A stretch of 64,000 nucleotides of DNA, taken from contig NZ_CP035495.1 of assembly GCF_004135345.1 (NCBI RefSeq), forward strand, positions 2,728,001 to 2,792,000. The letters run 5' to 3'. Of the stretch, positions 19,104 through 26,838 are shown in pieces. The position numbers were made by a program, and so were the translations under genes. Numbering within the stretch: position 1 is the first letter of the stretch; every line of letters begins with the position of its first letter. Source of the stretch: Xylanimonas allomyrinae (GTDB lineage Bacteria > Actinomycetota > Actinomycetes > Actinomycetales > Cellulomonadaceae). The notes under the pieces are model-generated. The model was not told the DNA's origin, did not search any database, and saw only the letters and a program-made list of their open reading frames with translations.

Positions 19104-19982
19104 TCATCCGCCGTCGTCGGCGCCGCCGCCTTCGCCGTCCCCGTCCGCCGTCCCCGTCGATGTCGATGTAGCCGTCGCCGTCAGCACGATGTCGATGAGC
19201 ACGCTGCACCGGACGTTCGCCTCACGGCACGCCTCGGCCGACGCGGTGGCGAGCAGCACGGCGGCCTGGTCGCTCCATTCGACGATGTCGATCTCGAACG
19301 AGGTCTGGTGGCTCCGGGCGACGCCAAACCCGGGGAGGACCGGCGTCGGCTCCTGGGCCGGGAAGGTGCCTTCGAGCAGGCTCACGCGCGTCGCGAGGCG
19401 ACCCAGCAGGAACGGCAGGTACGCGACGAGGCGCGACCGCGCGCGCACGGCGTCCTGGGCGTCGCCCGAGTCGATCGTCACGCGCACGGTCGCGGCAGGG
19501 CCCGGCGACGGCGCCTGGAACGCGCGCCCGACGGCGTACACCGCGTCCCCCGCGTCGCCTGTCAGGTGGACCGGGGCCAGCACCTGGACCCCGGTGAGCG
19601 CGAGCGCACCCGTCCTCCGTGCCGGGGTCAGGGCCGAGGCGAGAAGCTGCGGCAACGGGAGCGGCGTGCGCCACAGGCGGCTGGCGTCGACGTACGTCTG
19701 GAACCAGGCGACGTTCGTCTCCCGGGCCGACTCGGTCCACTCCTCGGACGCCGCGCTCATCGCCCACGGCGCGGGCGACCGCCCGGCGGAGTCGTAGACG
19801 CTGTTCCACCCCCACGAGGCCGCCGCGTGCACGAGCGCGCTGTACGGGTCCGCCTCCACCTCGGCGAGGTCGACGCCGCGCAGGTGCGCGTACCGCTCGA
19901 ACGTCCCGAAGAGGGAAAGGACGATCCTCGCGTCCCGCACCCGCACCACCTCCGTCCCGCCCGGACGACGGGGCGCCCGCAT
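19104..19982 (-). CDS. Hypothetical protein, family not recognised
   Basis: About 292 residues from ATG 19982, or 278 from GTG 19940; the latter has ggacggagg eight bases upstream and may be the true start. The protein is soluble, with no signal peptide or membrane segment. It has a well-structured N-terminal half ([18 protein letters not shown], then [16 protein letters not shown]) and a beta-rich second half ([20 protein letters not shown], then [12 protein letters not shown]). It ends in a disordered Asp/Gly tail ([16 protein letters not shown]). Codon usage matches its neighbours. It converges with the lipoprotein gene across a terminator. No function is proposed. Confidence 0.7.
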   Translation of the reverse strand: MRAPRRPGGTEVVRVRDARIVLSLFGTFERYAHLRGVDLAEVEADPYSALVHAAASWGWNSVYDSAGRSPAPWAMSAASEEWTESARETNVAWFQTYVDASRLWRTPLPLPQLLASALTPARRTGALALTGVQVLAPVHLTGDAGDAVYAVGRAFQAPSPGPAATVRVTIDSGDAQDAVRARSRLVAYLPFLLGRLATRVSLLEGTFPAQEPTPVLPGFGVARSHQTSFEIDIVEWSDQAAVLLATASAEACREANVRCSVLIDIVLTATATSTSTGTADGDGEGGGADDGG

Positions 19983-20313
19983 GCCGGAGTCCCGTCGCGC
20001 CGAGGCACCTCTGCTGCCGACACCGACAAGGGAGCACCGGGTGCCGTGCCGCAGGCAACGCAAACGAACACCCGCGCGAGGAACCGTTCACTCGGAGCCC
20101 GCCGGCACCGGGTGGCGCCTGACGGCCGCCGGTGCTCGGGCACCGCCGGCGTGTGCCGCGAGCACCTACCAGGCCGCGCCGCAAGTGCACCCCCGCCGCC
20201 ACCCCACCGCGCGTCCACCCTCCGCGCGCCCACACCGCCGCGACGTGCGCCGGCCGCCGTCCGGGGGCACCGCGCGGCGGCGTCCGCTGACGCCGCCGCC
20301 TACCCTGGGCGCC

Positions 20314-21102
20314 ATGAGCATCCGCATCGGCGCGCACGTCGAGGCCGGCGACGCCGTCGCGCAGGCGCAGGCCATCGGGGCGCAGGTCGCGCAGGTCTTC
20401 CTCGGCGACCCGCAGTCGTGGAAGATCACCGGCCCCGGCTACCCGGGAGGCGCCGAGGCGCTGCGGGACGACGCCGCCGCCGCGGGCATCGACCTGTACG
20501 TCCACGCCCCGTACGGCATCAACGTCGCGTCGACCAACAACCGCATCCGCATCCCGAGCCGCAAGCTGCTCCAGGCGACGCTCGACGGCGCCGCCGCGAT
20601 CGGCGCGAAGGGCGTCGTCGTCCACGGCGGGCACGTGACCGCCCAGGACTCGCCCGACATCGGGTTCGGCAACTGGCGCAAGGCCATCGACGCACTCGAC
20701 ACGGACGTCCCGGTGCTCATCGAGAACACCGCGGGGGGCGACCACGCGATGGCACGCCACCTGGAACGCATCGAGCGGCTCTGGGCGGCGGTCCAGTCGT
20801 CGGTCAACGCGAGCGTCGTCGGCTTCACTCTCGACACGTGCCACGCGTGGGCGGGTGGCCTCGACCTCTCGACCGCGGTCGCCGACGTGCGCGCGATCAC
20901 GGGCCGCATCGACCTGGTCCACGCCAACGACTCCCGCGACGCCGCCGGGTCGGGCGCCGACAGGCACACCCACTTCGGAGAGGGTGCGATCCCGCCCGAC
21001 CTGCTGACGGCGGTGATCGCCGCGGCGGGCGCGCCCGTCGTCTGCGAGACCCACGGCGACATGGGCCCCGACATCGCGTGGCTGCGCGCCCGGCTCCCCT
21101 GA
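20314..21102 (+). CDS. nfo: Endonuclease IV (AP endonuclease)
   Basis: A zinc-dependent apurinic/apyrimidinic endonuclease of base-excision repair; it cuts the DNA backbone 5' of abasic sites. The product is 262 residues from ATG 20314; the extra frame upstream is low-complexity. The metal-binding residues of the TIM-barrel family are visible: His in [11 protein letters not shown], the paired His of VVVHGGHVT, Glu in VLIENTAGG, Asp and His in [13 protein letters not shown], the run [10 protein letters not shown] with DRHTHFGEG, and Glu in VCETHGDMG. No DNA-repair partners lie next to it. The ~330 bases upstream (19983-20313) are G+C-rich and hold no gene I can support. Confidence 0.93.
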   Translation: MSIRIGAHVEAGDAVAQAQAIGAQVAQVFLGDPQSWKITGPGYPGGAEALRDDAAAAGIDLYVHAPYGINVASTNNRIRIPSRKLLQATLDGAAAIGAKGVVVHGGHVTAQDSPDIGFGNWRKAIDALDTDVPVLIENTAGGDHAMARHLERIERLWAAVQSSVNASVVGFTLDTCHAWAGGLDLSTAVADVRAITGRIDLVHANDSRDAAGSGADRHTHFGEGAIPPDLLTAVIAAAGAPVVCETHGDMGPDIAWLRARLP

Positions 21103-21169
21103 GGGCCGCCCCCGAGGGGGGACCGGCAACTGGTCGCCGGAGCGCGGGCCGCCCGGGCCAGAGAGGCGG

Positions 21170-23323
21170 CTACGCGCCGCCCTTCTTCATCTCGACCATG
21201 ATCTGCTCCGCGTCGAGCGCAGACAGCGCGCGCTCGAGCTGACGCGAGTCGTGGGCGCCCGAGGCGCGGGCCTCGAGCAGTGCGACCCGCTGCGCCTCGA
21301 TGATCCGCAGGCGCAGCTGCCGGTACTGCCGCACCCTGTCGGCGGACTCCTGCGCGTCGACGTCGTCGGACGCCTGCCCGCGCACGACGTCGGCGCGCAC
21401 ACGGGTGACGACGTCCGCGTCGAAGGGGGTGCCGTCCGAGCGCTCGAGCTCGCCGCCGTCGAGCAGCTCACGCGCTGCGGACTCGACGACACGTCGCAGC
21501 GACAGAACCTCCTCGACCGAGACGCCGCCCTGGCCCGCCAGGTCCAGCCGCCGCACGACCCACGGCAGCGTGCCGCCCTGGAGCAGCAACGTCCCCGCCG
21601 CGACACCGAACGCGACCAGCACGACGAACGACCGCTCCGGGAAGTCCGCCGGCAGCGACTGCGCGGCAGCCAGCGTGACGACCCCACGCATCCCGGCCCA
21701 CACGAGCAGCCCTCCCTCGCGCGGCCCCAGCGGTTTGGCCGTCAGGTAGTCGATGTCGGCGACGCGCCGCACCAGCCCGCTCTGCAGCCGCTTGACCCTG
21801 GCGACGGGCACCTCGCGCGGCCCGGTGCTGTTGCGGCCGCCCGAGAAGCTGAACGGTGCCCCGCCGCCGAACGGTGCCCCGCCGCCGATCGGGCCGACTC
21901 CGCGCGCGCCCTGCCCGAGCGGGTTGACGCGCAGACGCCCGCGCAGGTCGTCGTCCGCGCCCGGCTCGCGCGCGCCAGGGTCGTCGTCGGGCGATCCGCC
22001 GGACGGCACGCCCTCGGAGGGGCGGCCCGGGGAGAGCGCCTCACCCGATGCCAGCTCACCCGATGCCAGCTCACCCGGCACCAGCTCGCCCGGCACCAGC
22101 TCGCCCGGCACCAGCTCGCCCGGCACCAGCTCGCCCGGCACCGCCTCGTCGGAGGGCAAGCCTTCCGTGGGCCGGCCGCCGGCAACCACCACGCCGATCG
22201 GCAGGCCCTCGAACGCCCGCGGCCCGAACGTGAGGACCCCGTCAGGCTCAGCGTCCGCGAGGCGCGTCTCCAGACGTTCCTGCACGGTGGCGAGCACGCC
22301 GCGCGAGGCCGCCGCGCGGCGAGCACGGCGTGCGAGCGAGGCCAGCAGCGGCGCGACGTACGCGGCCCGCACGGCGAGCACGACGACGGTCGCGAGCCCG
22401 GCGATCCCGGCACCCAGCCACAGCGACCCGCCCACGTCGAGCACGTCCTCGACCGTCTTCGACAGTTCGAGACCCATGAGCAGGAACACGCCGCCCTCGA
22501 GCAGCAGCTCGACGGTCGCCCAGTTCGAGTACTCGAACTGGCGGTCCCGCGGGCCGAGGTGCCGCGCGGAGCCGTAGCCGGTGACCAGTCCGGCCGTCAC
22601 GACGGCAACCAGCCCCGACGCCTCGACGTGCTCGGCCGGCAGGTAGGCGGCGAACGGCACGGCGAACGAGATCGCCGTCGACAGCGCCGCGCTCCCGACC
22701 AGGCGCCGCGCCTGCAGCGCGAGCATCCCGACGACGCCGCCGCACAGCACCGCGCCCGCGACCGCCCAGGCGAAGTCGCCGACGATCTCGCCGAACGACA
22801 CGGACACCGCGGTCGCCGCGACCGCCGAGCGCAGCAGCACGAGCGCCGAGGCGTCGTTGAGCAAACCCTCCCCCTCGAGCACGGTGACGACGCGCGCGGG
22901 TGCCCCGAGCTTCTTGACGATCGACGTCGCCACGGCGTCCGTGGGCGACACGATGGCGCCCAGCGCGATCCCGCCGGCAAGGCCGAGCTCGGGCAGGATC
23001 GCGGAGAAGACGAACCCGAGCAGCACCGAGGTCACCACGACCAGGACGACCGACAGGCCCCCGATGGTCGCCAGGTCGCGCCGGAAGTCCATCGTCGGCA
23101 GCGAGACGGCCGTCGAGTAGAGCAGCGGCGGCAGCACCCCGGCAAGGATGACCTCGGGCGGGACCACGATCGCGGGCACCGTCGGCAGTGCGCTGATCCC
23201 CACCCCCAGCAGGACGAGGATGAGCGGTGCGGAGACTCCCGTCCGCGGCGCCAGGGCGGTCACCGCGATGACGGCGACGGCGGCGAGCAGGCCCACGAGC
23301 AGAGGATCCATGGGCGACATCAT
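21170..23323 (-). CDS. CPA1-family Na+/H+ antiporter with repeat-expanded cytosolic loop
   Basis: A cation/proton antiporter of the NhaP/NhaK type (717 aa). The first ~340 residues give about ten membrane helices, with GAIVSPTDAVATS and EGEGLLNDASALVLL being the family ion-path signatures. A ~150-residue hydrophilic insert follows. It includes seven (V/L/A)(P/S)GEL-type repeats, a Gly/Pro segment and GGGAPFGGGAPFSFSGG. After it the last membrane part (WAGMRGVVTLAAAQSLP) and a cytosolic helical tail resume. Related antiporters usually have a much shorter loop here. Gain of the insert by tandem duplication is inferred from the DNA repeat. The start is one of the two ATGs at 23323/23320. Confidence 0.9.
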   Translation of the reverse strand: MMSPMDPLLVGLLAAVAVIAVTALAPRTGVSAPLILVLLGVGISALPTVPAIVVPPEVILAGVLPPLLYSTAVSLPTMDFRRDLATIGGLSVVLVVVTSVLLGFVFSAILPELGLAGGIALGAIVSPTDAVATSIVKKLGAPARVVTVLEGEGLLNDASALVLLRSAVAATAVSVSFGEIVGDFAWAVAGAVLCGGVVGMLALQARRLVGSAALSTAISFAVPFAAYLPAEHVEASGLVAVVTAGLVTGYGSARHLGPRDRQFEYSNWATVELLLEGGVFLLMGLELSKTVEDVLDVGGSLWLGAGIAGLATVVVLAVRAAYVAPLLASLARRARRAAASRGVLATVQERLETRLADAEPDGVLTFGPRAFEGLPIGVVVAGGRPTEGLPSDEAVPGELVPGELVPGELVPGELVPGELASGELASGEALSPGRPSEGVPSGGSPDDDPGAREPGADDDLRGRLRVNPLGQGARGVGPIGGGAPFGGGAPFSFSGGRNSTGPREVPVARVKRLQSGLVRRVADIDYLTAKPLGPREGGLLVWAGMRGVVTLAAAQSLPADFPERSFVVLVAFGVAAGTLLLQGGTLPWVVRRLDLAGQGGVSVEEVLSLRRVVESAARELLDGGELERSDGTPFDADVVTRVRADVVRGQASDDVDAQESADRVRQYRQLRLRIIEAQRVALLEARASGAHDSRQLERALSALDAEQIMVEMKKGGA
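22041..22145 (-). repeat. 15-bp coding tandem repeat in the antiporter loop
   Basis: Seven copies of a 15-base unit (cagctcgcccggcac on the plus strand). The five leftward-read copies are almost identical and the two flanking ones have changed to cagctcacccgatgc. They encode VPGEL/ASGEL repeats in a cytosolic loop. Confidence 0.92.
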
Positions 23324-23384
23324 CTTCGCTCGGGCACCTGTTTCGCACCTCCCCTCCTACAATCCGCGACTCTTCCTGGATTCC

Positions 23385-23475
23385 GGGTCACAGCGCGGTG
23401 TCGTAGGACGGAGTCACAGCACGGTGTCACGAGGCGGTGTCACAGCACCGTGTCGTAAGGCGGTGTCACAGCATG
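23385..23475. repeat. Imperfect tandem repeats upstream of the antiporter gene
   Basis: Four to five diverged copies of a unit like gtcacagcacggtgtc fill the gap between the nuclease gene and the antiporter start, and the last overlaps the nuclease stop codon. They occupy the position where an antiporter promoter would lie. Confidence 0.75.
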
Positions 23476-24332
23476 ATGTCGCCCGGCCCCGTCAGCACGG
23501 TCCACGCCGGGGGGACTCCCACCGCGGCCGGCACCGCACCGCGCACGTCGGCGTCCGGGAGCGGGCCGAGGTCGAGGCCCGTCAGCGCCGCCACCTGCGC
23601 GACCGACACCTGGAAGGTGCGGAACGGGCCGAGCGGCGGCGCGTCGTCGGCCGCGAGCGCCTGCGCCCTCGCTCGAGCAAGTTCGGCGTCGTCGAGCAGC
23701 GGCGTCTGGTCGAGCACGAACGCCGTCGCGGCCAGCACGGCGTCCTGCCGGATCGGGCCGCCGTCGGGCGCGGGATGCCAGCGCGCGACGGTCCACGCCG
23801 CGACCTTCCAGAACCGGCGCGGGATGCCGACGCCGCGGTACACGGGGTCGTCGGGCGCGAGGACGGGGCCGGTGAGCACGACCACGCGGCGCTCGTGCGC
23901 CTGCGCGTACGTCAGCACATGGTCCTCGAGGCCGTTCCACAGCTCCTTCGACTGGTTGAACCGGCCCACCTGCGGCACCGCGTTCGCGTACACGAACGTG
24001 GCCTCACCGGCCTCTTTCGCCTCGGCCGTGGTGCCCCACATGGGGTCGCGGCGCCGCACCAGATGACCCCGGTCGAGCTCGTTGCGGTGGTAGAGCTCGG
24101 GTCCCGCCTGTTCGCTCTCGGGTGCGCGCCGGTCGAACCTCCAGCTTCCCGTGCGGGGCAGCGGCCGCAGCCGCCCGCCGTCGATCCCGACGGCGGTCGC
24201 GGCGGCCAGCCGACGTGCGGGATCCAGCAGCACCGTGAAGTGGAGGTGGTCGAGCCGTCGTAGGGGGCGTCCGTCACGGGGGCGCGGGAGGGGGACGGCG
24301 ATGCCGAGGAACGCGGTGTCGTAACCGGTCAC
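23466..24332 (-). CDS. DNA/RNA non-specific endonuclease (NUC1/Serratia type)
   Basis: A 288-residue beta-beta-alpha metal nuclease that cuts single- and double-stranded DNA and RNA. The active-site signature is LDRGHLVRRRDPMWG (the DRGH variant, with the general-base His), and the metal-binding Asn lies in GRFNQSKELWNGLEDHVL. RRVVVLTGPVLAPDDPVYRG and IPRRFWKVAAW are the conserved beta strands that follow. No signal peptide is obvious, so a cytosolic role or non-classical export is possible. The GTG at 24332 begins the conserved-looking protein. Its neighbours (antiporter and beta-propeller genes on the same strand) give no functional hint, and I see no immunity gene, so a toxin role is not supported. 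Confidence 0.9.
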   Translation of the reverse strand: MTGYDTAFLGIAVPLPRPRDGRPLRRLDHLHFTVLLDPARRLAAATAVGIDGGRLRPLPRTGSWRFDRRAPESEQAGPELYHRNELDRGHLVRRRDPMWGTTAEAKEAGEATFVYANAVPQVGRFNQSKELWNGLEDHVLTYAQAHERRVVVLTGPVLAPDDPVYRGVGIPRRFWKVAAWTVARWHPAPDGGPIRQDAVLAATAFVLDQTPLLDDAELARARAQALAADDAPPLGPFRTFQVSVAQVAALTGLDLGPLPDADVRGAVPAAVGVPPAWTVLTGPGDIML

Positions 24333-24381
24333 GCGCCCACCTCACCACGCCCGACGCCGCGCGGCGCGCGGGAGCGGCGCG

Positions 24382-26319
24382 TCAGGCCACGCGCACCAGC
24401 TTGTCCTCCACCACGCACAGCAGCCGCCCCGCCACCGCCAGGCAGGTGCTCTGCGGCGCGACGATCTTCGCGGCCGCCGCGCCGTCGAGGTGCCACACGA
24501 CGGCGCCGGTGCGCAGGTCGTACGCCGTCCACACCGGGAGCGTGCCGTCACCGGCGTCGGAAGGGGTCACGATCACGGCGACCTTGCCGTCGGTCCACGC
24601 ACCGCGCGCGAACGCCCACGGGCCGCCGCCGTAGGCGACGGCCTCGTCGATCGGCGCGGTCCAGCGCGTGACACCCGTGGCCAGGTCGACGCCGCGCACC
24701 TCGGCACCGGAGGGCGAGCTGGCGACCAGCACGATGACACCGGCACCGCGCACGAGCGCTCCCTGGCTGCGCGGTCTCTCGTCGACCTGCCACCGCTGCG
24801 TGCCGTCGGCACGGACGGCGGCGAGGTGCGTCCCGTCGTGCGTGACGACGACGCCCTCCGGGTCCGGCTCGGGCCCGCGCAGGTCGAGGCCACCCGTCCC
24901 GTCGGTCGCCCACGGGTCGAGCGGCCCTCCCGTGAGCCGCACGACCTCCCGCCCCTGGGTGTCGACGACGACAGTGGGACCGGTCCACCCGTCACCCCAT
25001 CCACCGGAATCGCCACCGTCGACGATGCCCAGGCCCCCGTCGACCAGGCCTGTCGCGACGACCGGAAGGTCCGTCCCGGCTCCGGTCGCGTTCTGCCGCA
25101 CGACGTCGCCCGATGCCGAGAGCACGGCCTCGAGCCCGCACAGATGGAGGACGACGCCGTCGGTGCTCGCGGCCACGGCGACCATGTCGGCGTCGAAGAC
25201 CGGCGTGCCCGCCTCGTCCCAGCTCGCGCACCCCCACCACGACGACGCGTCGTCGACCAGGCCGGGGTGGAGGGTCTGCTCCCAGACCTGCTCGCCGGTG
25301 ACGGCATCCTCGGCCGAGACCTTCACCTCCGGTGGTTGGACGGGCTGCGAGATCCGCCACCCGCGAGCCCTGTCCTCCTCCAGCGCGACGCCGTCGGGCG
25401 GGTCGGCGGTCCGCGTGACGCGCAGCAGCATGCCCGCGGGCCCGGTCAGGATCGTCGTTCGGTCGTCGAGGCCTGCGGGCGTGCGGGTCGTGACGTGCCC
25501 GCCGGCCTCGATGACGGTGACCGTCGTCTCGGACCCGGCGCCCTGCACGCACATCAGCGACGACCCTTGCCCCATGTAGCCACTGGCCCGGTTCAACGCC
25601 AGGGACCCGGTGTCGCACATCGCGGCGCCGGGAAGCGTCACCTTCCAGCGCTCGTCGCCCGTGTCGACATCGACGCCCCGCAGCACGGTGGAGGTCTCGG
25701 CACGCGGTTCGCCAGCCGGTTCGCCAGCCGGTTCGCCAGCCTGCCCGTCGGCGGGGTCCTCGGCCGGGTCTTCGGCCGGGTCGTCGGCCGGGTCCTCAGC
25801 CGGGTCCTCGGTGACGGTCTGCGCGAGCACGATGACGCCGTCGAGCGCCCCGATCGGCCAGAGGCCGGAGTCCCAGCTGTTGCTGCTGCCGCCCGAGATC
25901 GTCCACCACTCGCGGATCGGGTGCGAAAGGTCGAGGACCCCGCCGGGCGCGGCACGCACGCGCGCGTCGGCGGCCCGGTCGCGCAGCACCGCAGCGACCC
26001 CGCCACCCGCGAGCACGAGCACGAGCACGACGACGCCCGCGACGAGCTGCACCGGAGGGCGGCCGCGCAGCCACACGGCGGCGCGGCGCACGGCCCGGGT
26101 GAGCAGGGACGGCGGGATGAGGTCGCGGTGTCCGTCAGATTCGGCACTCGGCTCACCGGCACGAGGTCCCGCCACACCCGCTGTCGTCGCGGGCCCCGCC
26201 AGGGTGCCGTCTCCGGCGGTGCGGGTGTCCGCTGGCGCCGACGTGTCGAGCGGGCCGTCGGCGTCGTCGTCGGGCACGAGTTCGAAGGTGAACCCTCCCC
26301 GACCATCACGGCGAGCCAT
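24382..26319 (-). CDS. Membrane-anchored PQQ-like beta-propeller protein
   Basis: A 645-residue protein of unknown exact role. A disordered cytosolic N-terminus (about 1-88) leads to one membrane helix (VQLVAGVVVLVLVLAGGG, about 89-110). The rest is extracytoplasmic. It contains PQQ-like propeller blades recognised by repeating G-x-W turns such as GDERWKVTLPG, GEQVWEQTLHP, GTQRWQVDERP, GVTRWTAPIDE and GAVVWHLDG. A linker in the first blade region is built from DPAEDPAD and GEPAGEPAGEP repeats. Such proteins are often scaffold- or sensor-like in actinobacterial envelopes, and no catalytic residues are evident. The start is the ATG at 26319. Confidence 0.85.
   Translation of the reverse strand: MARRDGRGGFTFELVPDDDADGPLDTSAPADTRTAGDGTLAGPATTAGVAGPRAGEPSAESDGHRDLIPPSLLTRAVRRAAVWLRGRPPVQLVAGVVVLVLVLAGGGVAAVLRDRAADARVRAAPGGVLDLSHPIREWWTISGGSSNSWDSGLWPIGALDGVIVLAQTVTEDPAEDPADDPAEDPAEDPADGQAGEPAGEPAGEPRAETSTVLRGVDVDTGDERWKVTLPGAAMCDTGSLALNRASGYMGQGSSLMCVQGAGSETTVTVIEAGGHVTTRTPAGLDDRTTILTGPAGMLLRVTRTADPPDGVALEEDRARGWRISQPVQPPEVKVSAEDAVTGEQVWEQTLHPGLVDDASSWWGCASWDEAGTPVFDADMVAVAASTDGVVLHLCGLEAVLSASGDVVRQNATGAGTDLPVVATGLVDGGLGIVDGGDSGGWGDGWTGPTVVVDTQGREVVRLTGGPLDPWATDGTGGLDLRGPEPDPEGVVVTHDGTHLAAVRADGTQRWQVDERPRSQGALVRGAGVIVLVASSPSGAEVRGVDLATGVTRWTAPIDEAVAYGGGPWAFARGAWTDGKVAVIVTPSDAGDGTLPVWTAYDLRTGAVVWHLDGAAAAKIVAPQSTCLAVAGRLLCVVEDKLVRVA
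25705..25806 (-). repeat. Two 12-bp coding tandem arrays
   Basis: Three copies of gttcgccagccg (encoding GEPA) and then five or six copies of gccgggtcctcg-type units (encoding DPAE/DPAD) lie side by side inside the beta-propeller gene. Confidence 0.88.
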
Positions 26320-26367
26320 TTTCTGAGCCTATCTGCCGGGTGAGACGCATCGCGGGGGCAGCACCAC

Positions 26368-26414
26368 GCGCGAGGCACGTGTGGCGGGAGATGCCCGCCG
26401 CACGTGCCTCGCGC
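26368..26414 (-). terminator. Very long hairpin terminator after ybdD
   Basis: A 21-bp stem with one wobble position: gcgcgaggcacgtg at 26368-26381 continues to 26388 and pairs with 26394-26414, loop agatg. It lies downstream of the cstA-ybdD operon and 49 bases upstream of the beta-propeller start. Confidence 0.85.
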
Positions 26415-26424
26415 ACCGTGCCTG

Positions 26425-26466
26425 CGCGGACGTGCCGGCGTAGACGTGCCGGCGCGGACGTGCCGG
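26425..26466. repeat. 14-bp tandem repeat
   Basis: Three copies of cgcggacgtgccgg (the middle copy cgtaga...) lie between the terminator hairpin and the end of ybdD, in non-coding DNA. Confidence 0.8.
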
Positions 26467-26497
26467 TCGTGACGAGACGTCCGCGCCGATCCTGACG

Positions 26498-26836
26498 TCA
26501 GCAGCAGCGCGCGCCCGGGTTCCGGTCCTGCTCCGCGTACCGGGCGCGCCAGTACTCGCTGACGGACGGGACCCGGGATCCGGGGTGGCGGCGACGCAGG
26601 TGGGCGACGTACCGCGCGTAGTCGCTCTCGCCGAGCACGCCGGTGACGTACCAGGCCACCCCCCGCCAGCCCCGCCTCAGGAGACCCACGCCGCCCACCT
26701 CCGGTGCGGGGCCCGGCGCGTCGGCACGCAGCGCGCGGTGCGCGGCGCGCACCTCACCGCACACCTCACCGCACACCTCACCGTGCAGCTCACCGTGCAG
26801 CTCACCGTGCACCTCACCGGGCAGCTCACCGTGCAC
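26498..26836 (-). CDS. YbdD/YjiX-family small protein, partner of CstA
   Basis: Up to 112 residues. The conserved core is the last ~65 residues: WRGVAWYVTGVLGESDYARY, HLRRRHPGSRVPSVSEYW, and an end with two Cys (GARCC), the hallmark of the YbdD/YjiX (DUF466) family. These small proteins accompany CstA/BtsT transporters and are needed for uptake in enterobacteria. The N-terminal ~30 residues are GEL/GEV-H/C repeats produced by a 12-base tandem array. With several in-frame GTG codons in the array, the true start is uncertain. The annotated GTG at 26836 overlaps the cstA stop by 11 bases. Confidence 0.82.
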   Translation of the reverse strand: MHGELPGEVHGELHGELHGEVCGEVCGEVRAAHRALRADAPGPAPEVGGVGLLRRGWRGVAWYVTGVLGESDYARYVAHLRRRHPGSRVPSVSEYWRARYAEQDRNPGARCC

Positions 26837-26838
26837 CT
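26751..26838 (-). repeat. 12-bp tandem repeat spanning the cstA/ybdD junction
   Basis: Seven copies of a 12-base unit (cacctcaccgtg / cagctcaccgtg / cacctcaccgca). It encodes the GEVH/GELH/GEVC N-terminus of YbdD on the minus strand. Its last units also contain the cstA stop codon (26826-26828), and each unit carries ggtgag, which resembles a ribosome site next to a GTG. Confidence 0.9.

Noticed and set aside
23466-24332. The DNA/RNA nuclease as a secreted toxin of a contact system
   Set aside because: No signal peptide, delivery domain or adjacent immunity gene; its neighbours are unrelated housekeeping-type genes.
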